From assembly GCF_900113275.1 (NCBI RefSeq), contig NZ_FOOU01000006.1:1-64000 (forward strand): a DNA stretch of 64,000 bases. The letters are read 5' to 3'. Under the pieces are notes generated by a model. The model searched no databases and was not told the origin of the DNA. It saw nothing but the letters and a program-made list of their open reading frames with translations. The DNA is from Neptunomonas qingdaonensis (GTDB taxonomy: Bacteria; Pseudomonadota; Gammaproteobacteria; Pseudomonadales; Balneatricaceae). Both the position numbers and the translations under genes were made by a program. This document shows, one piece after another, positions 18,424 through 26,971 of the stretch; the first letter of the stretch is position 1; the number at the start of each line of letters is the position of its first letter.

Positions 18424-18903
18424 ATGGATTATGAGAACGTAGTTCGAGACTTCGCTAAACGAACACGAAAAAATCTTGAGTATATTGAACAAGGGAAGAA
18501 AGAAGGCAACGAGGTCTACGAGATCACTCATCTGATCAATAGTTGCCTCGGTCTACTAGTTCTCCCACACGAGAATTACATTAATAGCATACCAACGACT
18601 TCATTAGACAAGCTAAAAGATCAAGGGTGGGTTGTCCCACAAACGATAAATGGCACTCAACCTAATGATTTAAAAGATCTTATCCGGCTATTAAGAAACG
18701 GGGTCGCTCACTGTAATATTGCATTTACCGCAGATAGTGAAAGTAAGCTGGATACACTTAAGATTTGGAACACTCAACCTCGTAGTGGAGAAAAAACTTG
18801 GGAAACAGAGTTAGGATTTGAAGAGCTAAGATCGATTTTATTCAAATTTTCCGATCTTATCCTAGAGCATTCAGAACATGATCAGACAAGCGACAAACTT
18901 TGA
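18424..18903 (+). CDS. HEPN-domain protein downstream of hsdR
   Basis: 159 residues, all-helical in appearance, with RLLRNGVAHCN near residues 88-98. R91 and H96 form the R-x4-H motif of HEPN domains, many of which are metal-independent RNases. The rest (LINSCLGLLVLPHENY) resembles small HEPN proteins found on plasmids and in defence loci. It follows hsdR by 11 nt and overlaps the metallopeptidase gene by 26 nt, so it belongs to the RM operon. It could act as an RNase-type back-up that responds when restriction fails. That function is inference. Confidence 0.65.
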   Translation: MDYENVVRDFAKRTRKNLEYIEQGKKEGNEVYEITHLINSCLGLLVLPHENYINSIPTTSLDKLKDQGWVVPQTINGTQPNDLKDLIRLLRNGVAHCNIAFTADSESKLDTLKIWNTQPRSGEKTWETELGFEELRSILFKFSDLILEHSEHDQTSDKL

Positions 18904-19597
18904 ATACATTCACTGCAAAGGATTCATTGCTGAAATCATACGCACCCACCGCATTAAATCAGCTGACCTGAGAGTGGAAGAAGGCACGGTATCGGTAGTG
19001 GTACCCAAAGATTTACCGCGAGAACGCATTGAAAAACTGCTCAAAGATAAACAACGCTGGATCAACGAGAAACTGGTTCTTTATCGCGAAGCGATGCCCG
19101 TGAGCCAAAAAGAATTCGTCTCCGGCGAATCGTTTTCTTATTTGGGTCGCAACTACAGACTAAAAGTAGAGCGCGCCCCATTCGCCCCTGTAAAGCTCAT
19201 ACAGGGGTATTTAATTGCCAGCCTACCCTCTGGCATAGATGAATCCCATATGGTGCGTAACGCGCTTGTACGGTGGTATAGGACGCACGCTGAAACCAAA
19301 CTACAAGAAAAAGCGCATCGTTACGCCAAAATCGTAGGCGTTGAGCCACACTCTATCGGAATTCAAACCTTCAAATCACGCTGGGGAAGCTGTTCCGCTA
19401 AAGGAGCCGTGCTGTTTAATTGGAAGATCATCATGGCACCGAATCGAATCTGCGATTACATCGTCATTCATGAACTCTGCCATCTGATCCACCACGATCA
19501 CTCGGCTAAATTCTGGAAAGAAGTGGAACGGGTACTGCCGGATTATGCAGCGCGAAAGGAATGGCTGAAAGTAAACGGTATTACGCTGGAATTGTAG
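18878..19597 (+). CDS. DUF45/YgjP-type metallopeptidase
   Basis: 239 residues with zinc-binding IVIHELCHLIHHDHS (H198, E199, H202 by position) followed by FWKEVERVLPDY, the pattern of the YgjP/DUF45 family of M48-like (SprT-related) peptidases. N-terminal RINEKL-type and RWGSCSAKG segments are also family features. Genes of this family are often found at the ends of type I restriction operons. Here it overlaps the HEPN gene by 26 nt and ends the operon before a 13-bp hairpin. Its substrate is unknown. Confidence 0.85.
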   Translation: MIRQATNFEYIHCKGFIAEIIRTHRIKSADLRVEEGTVSVVVPKDLPRERIEKLLKDKQRWINEKLVLYREAMPVSQKEFVSGESFSYLGRNYRLKVERAPFAPVKLIQGYLIASLPSGIDESHMVRNALVRWYRTHAETKLQEKAHRYAKIVGVEPHSIGIQTFKSRWGSCSAKGAVLFNWKIIMAPNRICDYIVIHELCHLIHHDHSAKFWKEVERVLPDYAARKEWLKVNGITLEL

Positions 19598-19626
19598 ATT
19601 CATGCTGGCATGAACAAGGAACAATG

Positions 19627-19659
19627 CCAGTACAAGGCTAACGGAAAGCCTTGTACTGG
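19627..19659 (+). terminator. hairpin closing the RM operon
   Basis: CCAGTACAAGGCT (19627-19639) and AGCCTTGTACTGG (19647-19659) form a perfect 13-bp stem with a 7-nt loop, 30 nt after the metallopeptidase stop. There is no T-run after it, so it may be a weak terminator or a 3' stabilising stem. Confidence 0.55.
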
Positions 19660-19711
19660 TGCCAACGAACATCCCCGAGCTAAGCGACCATTTCAGCTAT
19701 TGTGATCCGCC

Positions 19712-20524
19712 TTAATTTGACTGAACTGTGGGCCCTTTAAATCTAATCAACCAGTTTACATAAACATTCTTAGGTCTAGTTTCAGCATCACCGCCGTTAA
19801 TGCTATGACCATGAGATCCTCCTGTTATCGAAGGTGTACTTAATGGATGCTCAGTACCCGAGGGAAATGACCCTTCTTTCGATGCACCCGCAATCCATGG
19901 TTTTCCGTTTGTTGTATGGGTATGGCTCCCATCAGAAATATCCCAAGAATTAGTAGGCATACGTGTTGATTCGTTTTGATAACTGCCAACCATGTTTCCT
20001 GAATTCCCACCTTTATTTGATGACACTCTTTTAGTCGACTCTAGGTCTTGTCCGGAATTACCATCAACACCACGAATGAACCGGCCTCTAAGATCAGGAA
20101 GATTGTATGATAACGAACCGGGTGCCCCCCAAGCTGTACCAATTACAGAAAATAACTCCTTGAATTCATTTCTGCTTACTGGCTCTCCAGTACAAGGGAG
20201 CCACCCTAGTTCGTGCAATTTATTACGAACATCTGTAGTTATTTCGCCACCAAAAGGCATGATTGAACCGACAGGAACCCCCGTAGCTTTCATGGCAATA
20301 ACATCAGAAAACTCGGGTATCTTTGATAACTCATCGGCTATACGAGAAGGGTTTTCTGCTATTGCTTCTGCTGCCTTCTCTGCCGCGTTCCAGCCCGCAG
20401 TAAGTATTGCCACAATAGTACCAAGTCCAATTAAACCAAATAGAGCGATTACTTTAACTCTAAGATATTTATGAAGATATTCTTGTATATCTTTCTTATC
20501 ATCGTCTGAAAGAGCCATTGACAT
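19712..20524 (-). CDS. membrane-anchored phage tail collar-domain protein
   Basis: 270 residues. A membrane helix lies at about 22-44 (VKVIALFGLIGLGTIVAILTAG) after a short charged N-terminus, then a helical linker. The tail-collar domain begins near 83 (PVGSIMPFGG) and runs through GWLPCTGEPVSR and NLPDLRGRFIRGVDG. The C-terminal part has two H-x-H sites (SHTHT, SHGHS) and ends ETRPKNVYVNWLIR, as in phage tail fibre or short-fibre tips that bind metal. No phage structural genes surround it, and a membrane anchor is not usual for a phage fibre. It may be a cell-surface protein recruited by the island. Function unknown. Confidence 0.7.
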   Translation of the reverse strand: MSMALSDDDKKDIQEYLHKYLRVKVIALFGLIGLGTIVAILTAGWNAAEKAAEAIAENPSRIADELSKIPEFSDVIAMKATGVPVGSIMPFGGEITTDVRNKLHELGWLPCTGEPVSRNEFKELFSVIGTAWGAPGSLSYNLPDLRGRFIRGVDGNSGQDLESTKRVSSNKGGNSGNMVGSYQNESTRMPTNSWDISDGSHTHTTNGKPWIAGASKEGSFPSGTEHPLSTPSITGGSHGHSINGGDAETRPKNVYVNWLIRFKGPTVQSN

Positions 20525-20725
20525 TTCTCCTTGTTTATCTCTGACACTTGTAGCATGGGACGCCAGAAAAAAGCCAAAATGGCGAGTTGGCGGCCCAGCA
20601 TGGGCATAATCTAATCAGGCGAAAATCCTCTGTAGGAAGGCCTCCATACATAGAGATTCTATGTCGTTATTAGATGATACCTAGAAGCGAATGGCAAGGG
20701 ATCAACCTTGTGATGCGGTCACTTG

Positions 20726-21346
20726 TTAACTACTGGATTCACGAATAATTAAAGGGATTGCAACCCAACCGTTGAATGAAGTTCTTGCAGGTAAAATTCG
20801 AATTAACGCTTCGACGTTAAAATTCACAGCCTGAATAACAGTCCCAGCAAGGTTAATAAGATCTAAAAGGCTTGATGTGAAATATTCAGAGCTGGATATT
20901 AATGGAAAGACATTTCCATTAATATCTTCAATGCAAAAATAACTTTCTATCCCTTTTATCTGAGGCTCTCCGACATTTTCTGTTGAGACGCCTGAACTAT
21001 CAATTTTAACATTTTCCTTTCGACTAGAAACGGTTGTTGTTTCAACAGACATTGAGCCCGACACCCAAAAATATTTCGAGCTATACCCTATCTTCTCTTC
21101 AATTTTATAGCCCAGTTTTTCATATTCATTTAACTCTTCTTGTAACTCTTTAAGCATTTTAGATGTCGATATTTTATAACTTTTACTTTCTGTTGAACTA
21201 ACCGCCGCCCTTAAAAATAAAGCTTTGATACCTGCATTTGCACTTTCAGCTTTCGTTATGTTTACACAAGGTGACTGACCTGTGCTTTCTTCGTATAGGT
21301 CAGAAATAAACTCTTTATCTAAATATATAGTTTGATGAAATGACAC
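20726..21346 (-). CDS. unknown 206-residue protein (possibly DUF6414-like)
   Basis: The N-terminus MSFHQTIYLDKEFISDLYEE, an alpha-helical charged middle (KMLKELQEELNEYEKLGYKIE), and a C-terminal hydrophobic beta/alpha part recall a group of bacterial proteins annotated DUF6414, but this is a weak recollection. There is no signal peptide or membrane helix. It lies 78 nt after the 442-residue gene and 200 nt before the tail-collar gene on the same strand. Codon use is AT-rich like its neighbours. No function is assigned. Confidence 0.5.
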   Translation of the reverse strand: MSFHQTIYLDKEFISDLYEESTGQSPCVNITKAESANAGIKALFLRAAVSSTESKSYKISTSKMLKELQEELNEYEKLGYKIEEKIGYSSKYFWVSGSMSVETTTVSSRKENVKIDSSGVSTENVGEPQIKGIESYFCIEDINGNVFPLISSSEYFTSSLLDLINLAGTVIQAVNFNVEALIRILPARTSFNGWVAIPLIIRESSS

Positions 21347-21424
21347 CTGAGTAACTCCGTAAGAATTTTTTCGAGTCCGCGTTCAGCAACTGGTTGGCAA
21401 CAATTTAAAAGCAATATATTTAGC

Positions 21425-22753
21425 TTAGCTGATCAAAGTGTCATAATCAGTTTTCACACCACTGGGGATACTTGCTGGATCAATAAGCAGTAAAGCCTCC
21501 TTGAAATTTGTTCTACAGCTTCCATTTGTTAAAATTTTACGGCCAAGATAAGATGTTTTTCCGATAGCCGAACGAATAAGTGTAGCTATCTCTCTTGGTG
21601 AGAATCCTTGTATTAGCTGATTGTAATATGGAATTGCTGCATCAGCGACCCCATACCCATTACCTACTCGGCAAACAGCGATTGTTTGTACGAAATGATC
21701 TTGAATTGTTTCTGGAATAGCACTCTGTTGTGATAGCTCCAATAACCTCTCTGCAAATGGAGGTTCATTATAAAAATTATTCATTCCATTATGTGCATTC
21801 CATAGTCGATCTATCGCTCTCGATAGCACAACATGTAATTCAGATTCATTTAATAAGCTCAAATAGCCTAATTTTTCAAAAAATTGCAATGAAGCTGTGT
21901 GCTTATCTTCTAAGCCTTTAGCGATATAATCTGAATGGTTATTAATTAGTTCAGACTTAATCGATGCTGTCAGACTCCCTTTTAAGCCACAGCAAATATC
22001 AAGAGAATTAAGTCGCGCGGGTTCGGCGGTTGCAGGATCACAATATACTCCATGAATCATATTTAATAATAATTGTCGTTGCGCAGCATGTGTATCTGTT
22101 AATCGTTGTATCCAAATTTGACATTGGTGATCATTAAATCTAGTACCCTTAACCGCTGAAATAAATGATCCGATATTAACACCGGTTGGTGATGATGAAT
22201 CAGCTAAGGCATAGCGAACACATCTATTTAGAAATATTGTAAATTCACGATCATTTACACTTCCCATAGTAGGGTGGGCGGCAGAAAAATTATTACGTAC
22301 ATCTCTGCATTGGTCTAAAAAGAAAAAACCGTCTTCATTGATGATATTCAATTTAAGACACAAATCCAATAATCGACTATCTTGTAACTCTAATAAATTC
22401 TTTTCTTCAAAGTCATTTTGAATTATTTGGGCAACTACAGCCAGACCAAAATTTCTTATTTTTTGCCGTAAATGTAGAACTGAGGCATTCCAAATATAAT
22501 TCATTGCGCCATCGAAAAGCCCTGCACTAACAGCTACGCACATCCTTGCTACAAGTTCACCACGTAAATCATCTGGTATTTCCCTTAATTCTCTAGGTAA
22601 GTCACGCCAAGCATATTCAATTTCTTCTGCACTTGCCAAAACATCACGAGGAATCCCTAACGCGGTAGTTAATTGAGCAATAGCTGGTAGGACTGTATCT
22701 GGCAGTGCAGGTAAATCAATATTTTTTCGTACTACTAAACTGTTCATTTGCAA
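21425..22753 (-). CDS. unknown 442-residue helical protein with a HEPN-like R-x6-H motif
   Basis: An all-helical protein rich in Leu and Ala. Residues about 147-162 read FLDQCRDVRNNFSAAHPTMG; R153 and H160 form an R-x6-H motif preceded by polar residues, similar to HEPN active sites. The C-terminal half looks like helical repeats. There is no membrane segment. It is the first gene of the minus-strand group 22753-19712, and a repeat shared with 27345-27517 lies just upstream of its start. The location between restriction and toxin-antitoxin-like genes suggests a defence role, but this is only inference. Confidence 0.55.
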   Translation of the reverse strand: MQMNSLVVRKNIDLPALPDTVLPAIAQLTTALGIPRDVLASAEEIEYAWRDLPRELREIPDDLRGELVARMCVAVSAGLFDGAMNYIWNASVLHLRQKIRNFGLAVVAQIIQNDFEEKNLLELQDSRLLDLCLKLNIINEDGFFFLDQCRDVRNNFSAAHPTMGSVNDREFTIFLNRCVRYALADSSSPTGVNIGSFISAVKGTRFNDHQCQIWIQRLTDTHAAQRQLLLNMIHGVYCDPATAEPARLNSLDICCGLKGSLTASIKSELINNHSDYIAKGLEDKHTASLQFFEKLGYLSLLNESELHVVLSRAIDRLWNAHNGMNNFYNEPPFAERLLELSQQSAIPETIQDHFVQTIAVCRVGNGYGVADAAIPYYNQLIQGFSPREIATLIRSAIGKTSYLGRKILTNGSCRTNFKEALLLIDPASIPSGVKTDYDTLIS

Positions 22754-23306
22754 CCTTCAGTAGAGATATGCACAAAGTAGCTAACAGCTAATTATAAAGA
22801 CCGTGGCCTTATAATTATTTTCACCCATCACAAGGACAAAACACTAACAATTTCAGCATATAGTTTTAAAAATCAAAAATTTGAAAAGCGCATGAGAGTA
22901 GTATCAATCGACAAAAGAAGCCTCCATGCTCTTACTGTTATTCATTCCTTTAGCATGATCTTAAACTACTTTCTTTAAAGGTCAATGTGTATTGGTGTAT
23001 TTAAAACGAAGACAACCTTGAAGTAAGGAATGACGAAGCATGAAACTACTTTAAATTCTACAACAAGTGGGCTTACACTGGACTGAAACTAACTGGTCAG
23101 GGCAGCCTAAGTTAACTGATGAATGTCTCGGCTCTGGCTTCCTGCGCCTCTCTATCTCCGGCATCCTTGCAGTCGATGTGCCCCTGGTATGTTTGCTGTA
23201 AGTGAAATTAACAGCCGACACGGCCTTGCTAATGGTTTTATAACTGGCCGCTGACGTGGCCGATAAGAGCTACTTTAGCTTATTTACTTGATATGGCTCG
23301 AATGTG
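22754..23306. other. 550-bp stretch with direct repeat copy 1, no gene
   Basis: Contains repeat copy 1 (22798-22965). The remaining 340 bp up to the DUF1643-like gene have no convincing reading frame. Two G+C-richer patches near 23090-23260 look like decayed coding or element ends but could not be identified. Confidence 0.5.
22798..22965 (+). repeat. direct repeat copy 1 (about 170 bp)
   Basis: The block 22878-22965 matches 27430-27517 at about 80% identity by eye (88 bp, gapless), with ACAAAAGAAG and GTTATTCATTCCTTTAG conserved. An outer block 22798-22816 (AGACC..GGCCTTATAATT) matches 27345-27363 at the same spacing. Each copy sits just upstream of a minus-strand gene start. Confidence 0.8.
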
Positions 23307-23969
23307 TTAAATTTCAAGCCTATCAACAATATATTTTACCCAAGCCTCTTTACCCCCTCTAGGAAGAGGATGGTAAAACTGTCCATTTTCATGGGGTTTT
23401 GAAATTAAATTTGGGTACTTTAGTTTGCTAAGCATTTGCCTAGTTAAGTAGCGTAATTTGAAATTAACACCGGAAGCCAAGATAACAGTGTTGCCTTTAA
23501 AATGACTAAGAATCATTGATAGCTCTTCACTTCTAGCGTCAGAAAAAATGGAGTGATTTACTACCCCTGAATACTCTATACCGCTAACGCTTTTAGCAAA
23601 TATTTTCGAATCCGTTTCGCATACATCAGATAAGTTTAATATAATAGCATTCTTGTAGCCTGTTTTATTCATTACTTTCATGATTTGAAACTGTGTATCA
23701 TCAGGAACGGCTTCAGACAAATCTCCCATGTTATGAATTGGCTTATCATTCCAGTTAGCGGGACTTTTAGGTGTAGAGCATCCAGGATTCATCATAACGA
23801 CAAGTAAATCATATGATAGGTTTGTGTCATCCTCTATTTTCTCCTTCGATATTGTAAGTACAGTTCTTGCCTTTACTGATGTTAATTCAGAGGTAAGTAA
23901 ATAAAAGTACCCTTTTACGTAGCAATCCATTTCGCCTCCTAAAGCTAACGAGACAGCCGGATTAGCCAT
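23307..23969 (-). CDS. DUF1643-like protein, possible toxin partner of the DUF2384 antitoxin
   Basis: 220 residues with LLVVMMNPGCSTP (about 53-65), then DDTQFQIMKVMNKTGYKNAIILNLSD. This is the pattern of DUF1643 proteins (NPS-type motif, then paired acidic residues, then a VVNL-type strand), a group related to the uracil-DNA glycosylase fold. The start codon overlaps the stop of the small DUF2384-like gene (TAATG). That arrangement, with the antitoxin-like gene first and a palindromic site upstream, suggests a toxin-antitoxin pair. DUF2384 antitoxins are usually paired with RES toxins, so this partner is unusual. Function is inference. Confidence 0.55.
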   Translation of the reverse strand: MANPAVSLALGGEMDCYVKGYFYLLTSELTSVKARTVLTISKEKIEDDTNLSYDLLVVMMNPGCSTPKSPANWNDKPIHNMGDLSEAVPDDTQFQIMKVMNKTGYKNAIILNLSDVCETDSKIFAKSVSGIEYSGVVNHSIFSDARSEELSMILSHFKGNTVILASGVNFKLRYLTRQMLSKLKYPNLISKPHENGQFYHPLPRGGKEAWVKYIVDRLEI

Positions 23970-24184
23970 TATGCAGTCATACCGTGCTTTAGTTGATTTA
24001 ATAGCTCTATAACCTTCTCATTACCATCAAGGTGACTTTTGCAGTATTCGGCTGGTGATTGAGCACCCAAAGAAAGTATCGGCGTCATAAGCCAATTCTT
24101 GGCCGCCTGCTCTGACCCATAGTAAGCCAATGCTTCCGCCCACACCGCATCATTAATAAACAGCTCTTTAGTCATAGTTATCAA
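23969..24184 (-). CDS. small DUF2384 (MbcA/ParS/Xre-type) antitoxin-like protein
   Basis: 71 residues. The segment AAKNWLMTPILSLGAQSPAEYCKS followed by EKVIELLNQLKHG matches the toxin-binding domain of MbcA/ParS/Xre antitoxins (W-L-x-x-P, L-G, P, then a helix ending in HG). The N-terminal DNA-binding domain found in full Xre antitoxins is absent or reduced to about 25 residues. It precedes the DUF1643-like gene with overlapping TAATG. An ATATACG/CGTATAT inverted repeat lies 37-61 nt upstream. Confidence is good for the domain, moderate for the antitoxin role. Confidence 0.65.
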   Translation of the reverse strand: MITMTKELFINDAVWAEALAYYGSEQAAKNWLMTPILSLGAQSPAEYCKSHLDGNEKVIELLNQLKHGMTA

Positions 24185-24220
24185 CTTATCACGTTGTTAA
24201 TTTTTCATGCACCACTCAAA

Positions 24221-24245
24221 ATATACGGTTTTTTACAACGTATAT
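24221..24245 (-). promoter_or_regulatory. operator-like inverted repeat upstream of the DUF2384 gene
   Basis: ATATACG at 24221-24227 and CGTATAT at 24239-24245 form an inverted repeat with an 11-nt spacer, 37 nt upstream of the antitoxin-like start. Autoregulation through such sites is usual for toxin-antitoxin operons. A C-run follows at 24259-24267. Confidence 0.5.
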
Positions 24246-24315
24246 CTGCAACAAAAGTCCCCCCCCAACCACTTTTTGTTATTTTTTTAAAGTTACACAA
24301 AAGCGGAATTATTGA

Positions 24316-24582
24316 TCATTCCAGCAAGTGAGGCATCAATTCTTTTATTTTTACAATTGCGGCGTCTTGATCTGCGTTTGAAAAATCAGGTTGCTGTGCA
24401 ATATTCATTAATTCTGCTACTAGTGTCTTTCCTTGCGCATCGAGACGCGTCGAAACTGAAAGTAGCGTGAAAGCCTTACAGGGCAGGCCACAGGCGCTTA
24501 ACACAGCACCGGCTAAAACTTCAGAGCTTCTGCTGTGCTTATGTTCTTTAACCTGTTTTAAAATCTCATCGATGATGCGCAT
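24316..24582 (-). CDS. small hypothetical protein (88 aa)
   Basis: MRIIDEILKQVKEHKHSRSS, then a helical segment with CGLPCKAF and a C-terminal acidic helix (DQDAAIVKIKELMPHLLE). No signal peptide, membrane helix or known motif was recognised. It reads in the same direction as the DUF2384/DUF1643 pair, 131 nt upstream of it, with the palindromic site in between. It may be an independent cargo gene. Confidence 0.45.
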   Translation of the reverse strand: MRIIDEILKQVKEHKHSRSSEVLAGAVLSACGLPCKAFTLLSVSTRLDAQGKTLVAELMNIAQQPDFSNADQDAAIVKIKELMPHLLE

Positions 24583-25097
24583 GTATTTTCCTTAAGTATT
24601 CATAACGGTTGTTTAATTACACTACGACGGCCCTAGCTCTCGTCTGCTCACGCTAGGCCCCGGTTGATTTGAGGCATTGCCCCTACTCAAATCCTACCCT
24701 CGTCTTCTCTAACGCCACTCACCCAATACATGTTGATTTGTTTCAGGTTATAGTATCCTCATGCTATAAAAAATGAGGAACTGATGACGCATGCACCGAC
24801 AACTGAATTAGGTAAAATAAAATGCTTTATTAGCTTATATATTCAACGTCATCGCCAGAAATTTTAATTAGTTTTTCATTAACCAGCTGATTGAAATAAT
24901 TTTGTATTGCTACCAACCGTAGTCAACAATGGCTCAGAATTTGGTTCGGAATAATATAGTCATCCTAAAGAAACTAGTAGAGCTAAACCAGATAGCAATT
25001 TGATAGTTAGTTGCATAGTACTTCTGACGTATAATGCCGCAATAATTTGCTGCCTGGAACGCAGAGTAAAGCGATAAAATTAATGCCCTTGTGTGGT
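24583..25097. other. 515-bp stretch without a clear gene
   Basis: AT-rich. On the minus strand about 24833-24925 encodes AIQNYFNQLVNEKLIKISGD before a stop, which looks like the tail of a lost winged-helix protein. A CTAGCTCTCGTCTGCTCACGCTAG-type dyad lies near 24632-24657. No intact gene was found. Confidence 0.35.
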
Positions 25098-26531
25098 TTA
25101 AAATATTTGAAGGGCACGATACAAGCCTCTATGTACACAAATGCGCTCGCTCATATTCAGTCGAGACTGCTTGTTTTGATATCGGAATATATGATGGTTC
25201 TCTTGTTTTGCGACATTTCCTATAACACTAAACATGAACAACATCTCTAGAATGAATTGATAGTCTCTTTTTGGAATATTTCCTGAAGCAACCTCGCTTT
25301 CGTACAATTCTTTGAACTCCGCAATAGATAAAGTCTGCTTCCTCAATTTCGTAAACAAATTAAGTATTAACTTTATTTCTGGTATCGCACCGTGTATTTC
25401 ATCCTCCATCTCTGATCTGAGGTAGTTTGAAAATGCATAACTCTCCCCTTTAACAATAGATGGATTAATTTTAACTTTGCCTTTTTCTAGTGCTTGATTG
25501 GCACAAAGCTGTAGATATTGGATGTAGTCCCTAGGTCTATTTTGAGTGCTTCGAGTAATATAGTCGAAAATGGGCATAGACTTGTTCCCTCGATCACCAT
25601 ACCTTACTTCGCCCCCCTCAAATACGCTCCCCCACATCAGTGCAAATGATTTTGTACTACTATCGGGGTTTTGCGCACGAGATAGCCTGAAGGCCAAAAG
25701 ATTTTTCAAGCTATCCTTATTCCATTCCAGCTCCACCATATAATCCGACCACTTGTTCTTATCTGGATCCTCTAGAAGACTATAAATATCATCTCTAAGA
25801 AAAACTATTGGATAAACTTTTCTACTTTTAAAAAATGCTCTGACATCCTGAACAGCTTTGAATAGGCTTGTTAATAGTTGCGTGTATTTTTTATGATTTT
25901 CTGCCTCTATTATATTTTTATAGTCCTCATCTAATTCATCAAACATTACTAAGTAACTTTCTCCGCCAAGCTTGCCTTTTATGTAGTTTTCAAGAAATGA
26001 AACTCTATCTGAGATTGGCATATCCACACCTTCGAAAACATCTCGATCCGCACCAACGCCAACTCCATTCCCCAAAATTTGCATATCAAATTTAAGTGCT
26101 GTCCATTTTGTTACAGCCTTAGGGAAAGCTGTTGATAAATCCTCATTGAAAACTTTGTTCAGCTCAATTCGACTTTCAGTATCAACTTTTTTATTTCGCA
26201 CGAGCATTTTACATATTGTGGTATAAATTAAATATTTCCATATAGTTATATACTGGTTCGGAGCCGTAAACCCTTTGTCCACTTGTTCATACAAAACATT
26301 GAATGGAAAATTTTTGAAGGATAGCTTTTGAGTAAACACTATATCGTTCTCAAGATTCGATATATGTTCGCAGACAGCAGTTTTTCCGGTTCCCTTTCGT
26401 CCTATTACATACGATCTCTTTCCGTTTGTGAGCCTATCTACAACCCTAGTATGATAGAAGTAGCGACGACTGCTTTCCAATTTCGCCTCTAATTTCCACT
26501 CTGAAATTTCTTCCAATAATACCTTCGTCAT
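25098..26531 (-). CDS. P-loop ATPase (Sll1717/STAND-like), candidate defence ATPase
   Basis: 477 residues. Walker A is VIGRKGTGKTAVCEHI (about 42-57), Walker B is YLVMFDELDEDY (about 195-206), followed by an arginine-finger-like VFLRDDIYSL. After the ATPase core come FDYITRSTQNRPRDYIQYLQLC and a winged-helix-like C-terminal part (LSIAEFKELYES...RDYQFILEMLFMFSVIGNV). The N-terminus (SSRRYFYHTRVVDRLTNGKRS) resembles P-loop ATPases annotated Sll1717 family. No other effector domain is seen. It lies alone on the minus strand between decayed sequences. A defence or signalling role is inference from the family and the context. Confidence 0.7.
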   Translation of the reverse strand: MTKVLLEEISEWKLEAKLESSRRYFYHTRVVDRLTNGKRSYVIGRKGTGKTAVCEHISNLENDIVFTQKLSFKNFPFNVLYEQVDKGFTAPNQYITIWKYLIYTTICKMLVRNKKVDTESRIELNKVFNEDLSTAFPKAVTKWTALKFDMQILGNGVGVGADRDVFEGVDMPISDRVSFLENYIKGKLGGESYLVMFDELDEDYKNIIEAENHKKYTQLLTSLFKAVQDVRAFFKSRKVYPIVFLRDDIYSLLEDPDKNKWSDYMVELEWNKDSLKNLLAFRLSRAQNPDSSTKSFALMWGSVFEGGEVRYGDRGNKSMPIFDYITRSTQNRPRDYIQYLQLCANQALEKGKVKINPSIVKGESYAFSNYLRSEMEDEIHGAIPEIKLILNLFTKLRKQTLSIAEFKELYESEVASGNIPKRDYQFILEMLFMFSVIGNVAKQENHHIFRYQNKQSRLNMSERICVHRGLYRALQIF

Positions 26532-26570
26532 TATAATTTCCTATTTACGATTGGAGGTGATGCCACGCGA

Positions 26571-26795
26571 CTATGCAAATAACACAATCTCGGGTAGGAC
26601 GGCGGGATAGCAAGCCGGCGCTCCGTTGTCGTCATTTCGATATCGGGATTTAAACACACCAAGGCCTAATTCATTCTCGACGACATGGTTGAGGGTATAT
26701 TCAAAGGTGCCGGGCTGGGCCTGGTCTGTAAAACGCAGCGGGATCATCTTGGTTTGCTGGTAATCGTAGTGTTTATAACGTGCCATCCGTTGCAT
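26571..26795 (-). pseudogene. IS1182-like transposase, N-terminal fragment
   Basis: About 74 residues, MARYKHYDYQQTKMIPLRF, TFEYTLNHVVENELGLGVF and SRYRNDDNGAP, as in the first part of IS1182-type DDE transposases. A stop follows VLFA, where the full protein would continue for several hundred residues. No terminal inverted repeats or remaining catalytic part are seen. This is insertion sequence debris within the island. Confidence 0.7.
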
Positions 26796-26971
26796 CCTGC
26801 GCAGTAAAGTTCTTTACTCGATTTTAGCCTACCGCGTGCCCGAAGACCAAAGGCTGTGAGACTAATCTGACAGCCTCAACTCCAAGCAAAGGGCGTCCAG
26901 CTTTGCTGCATCCCGCGGAGGACACATTTTTTTGTGGAGAGGGGGGAGACTTCTCCTTATTCGTTATAATA

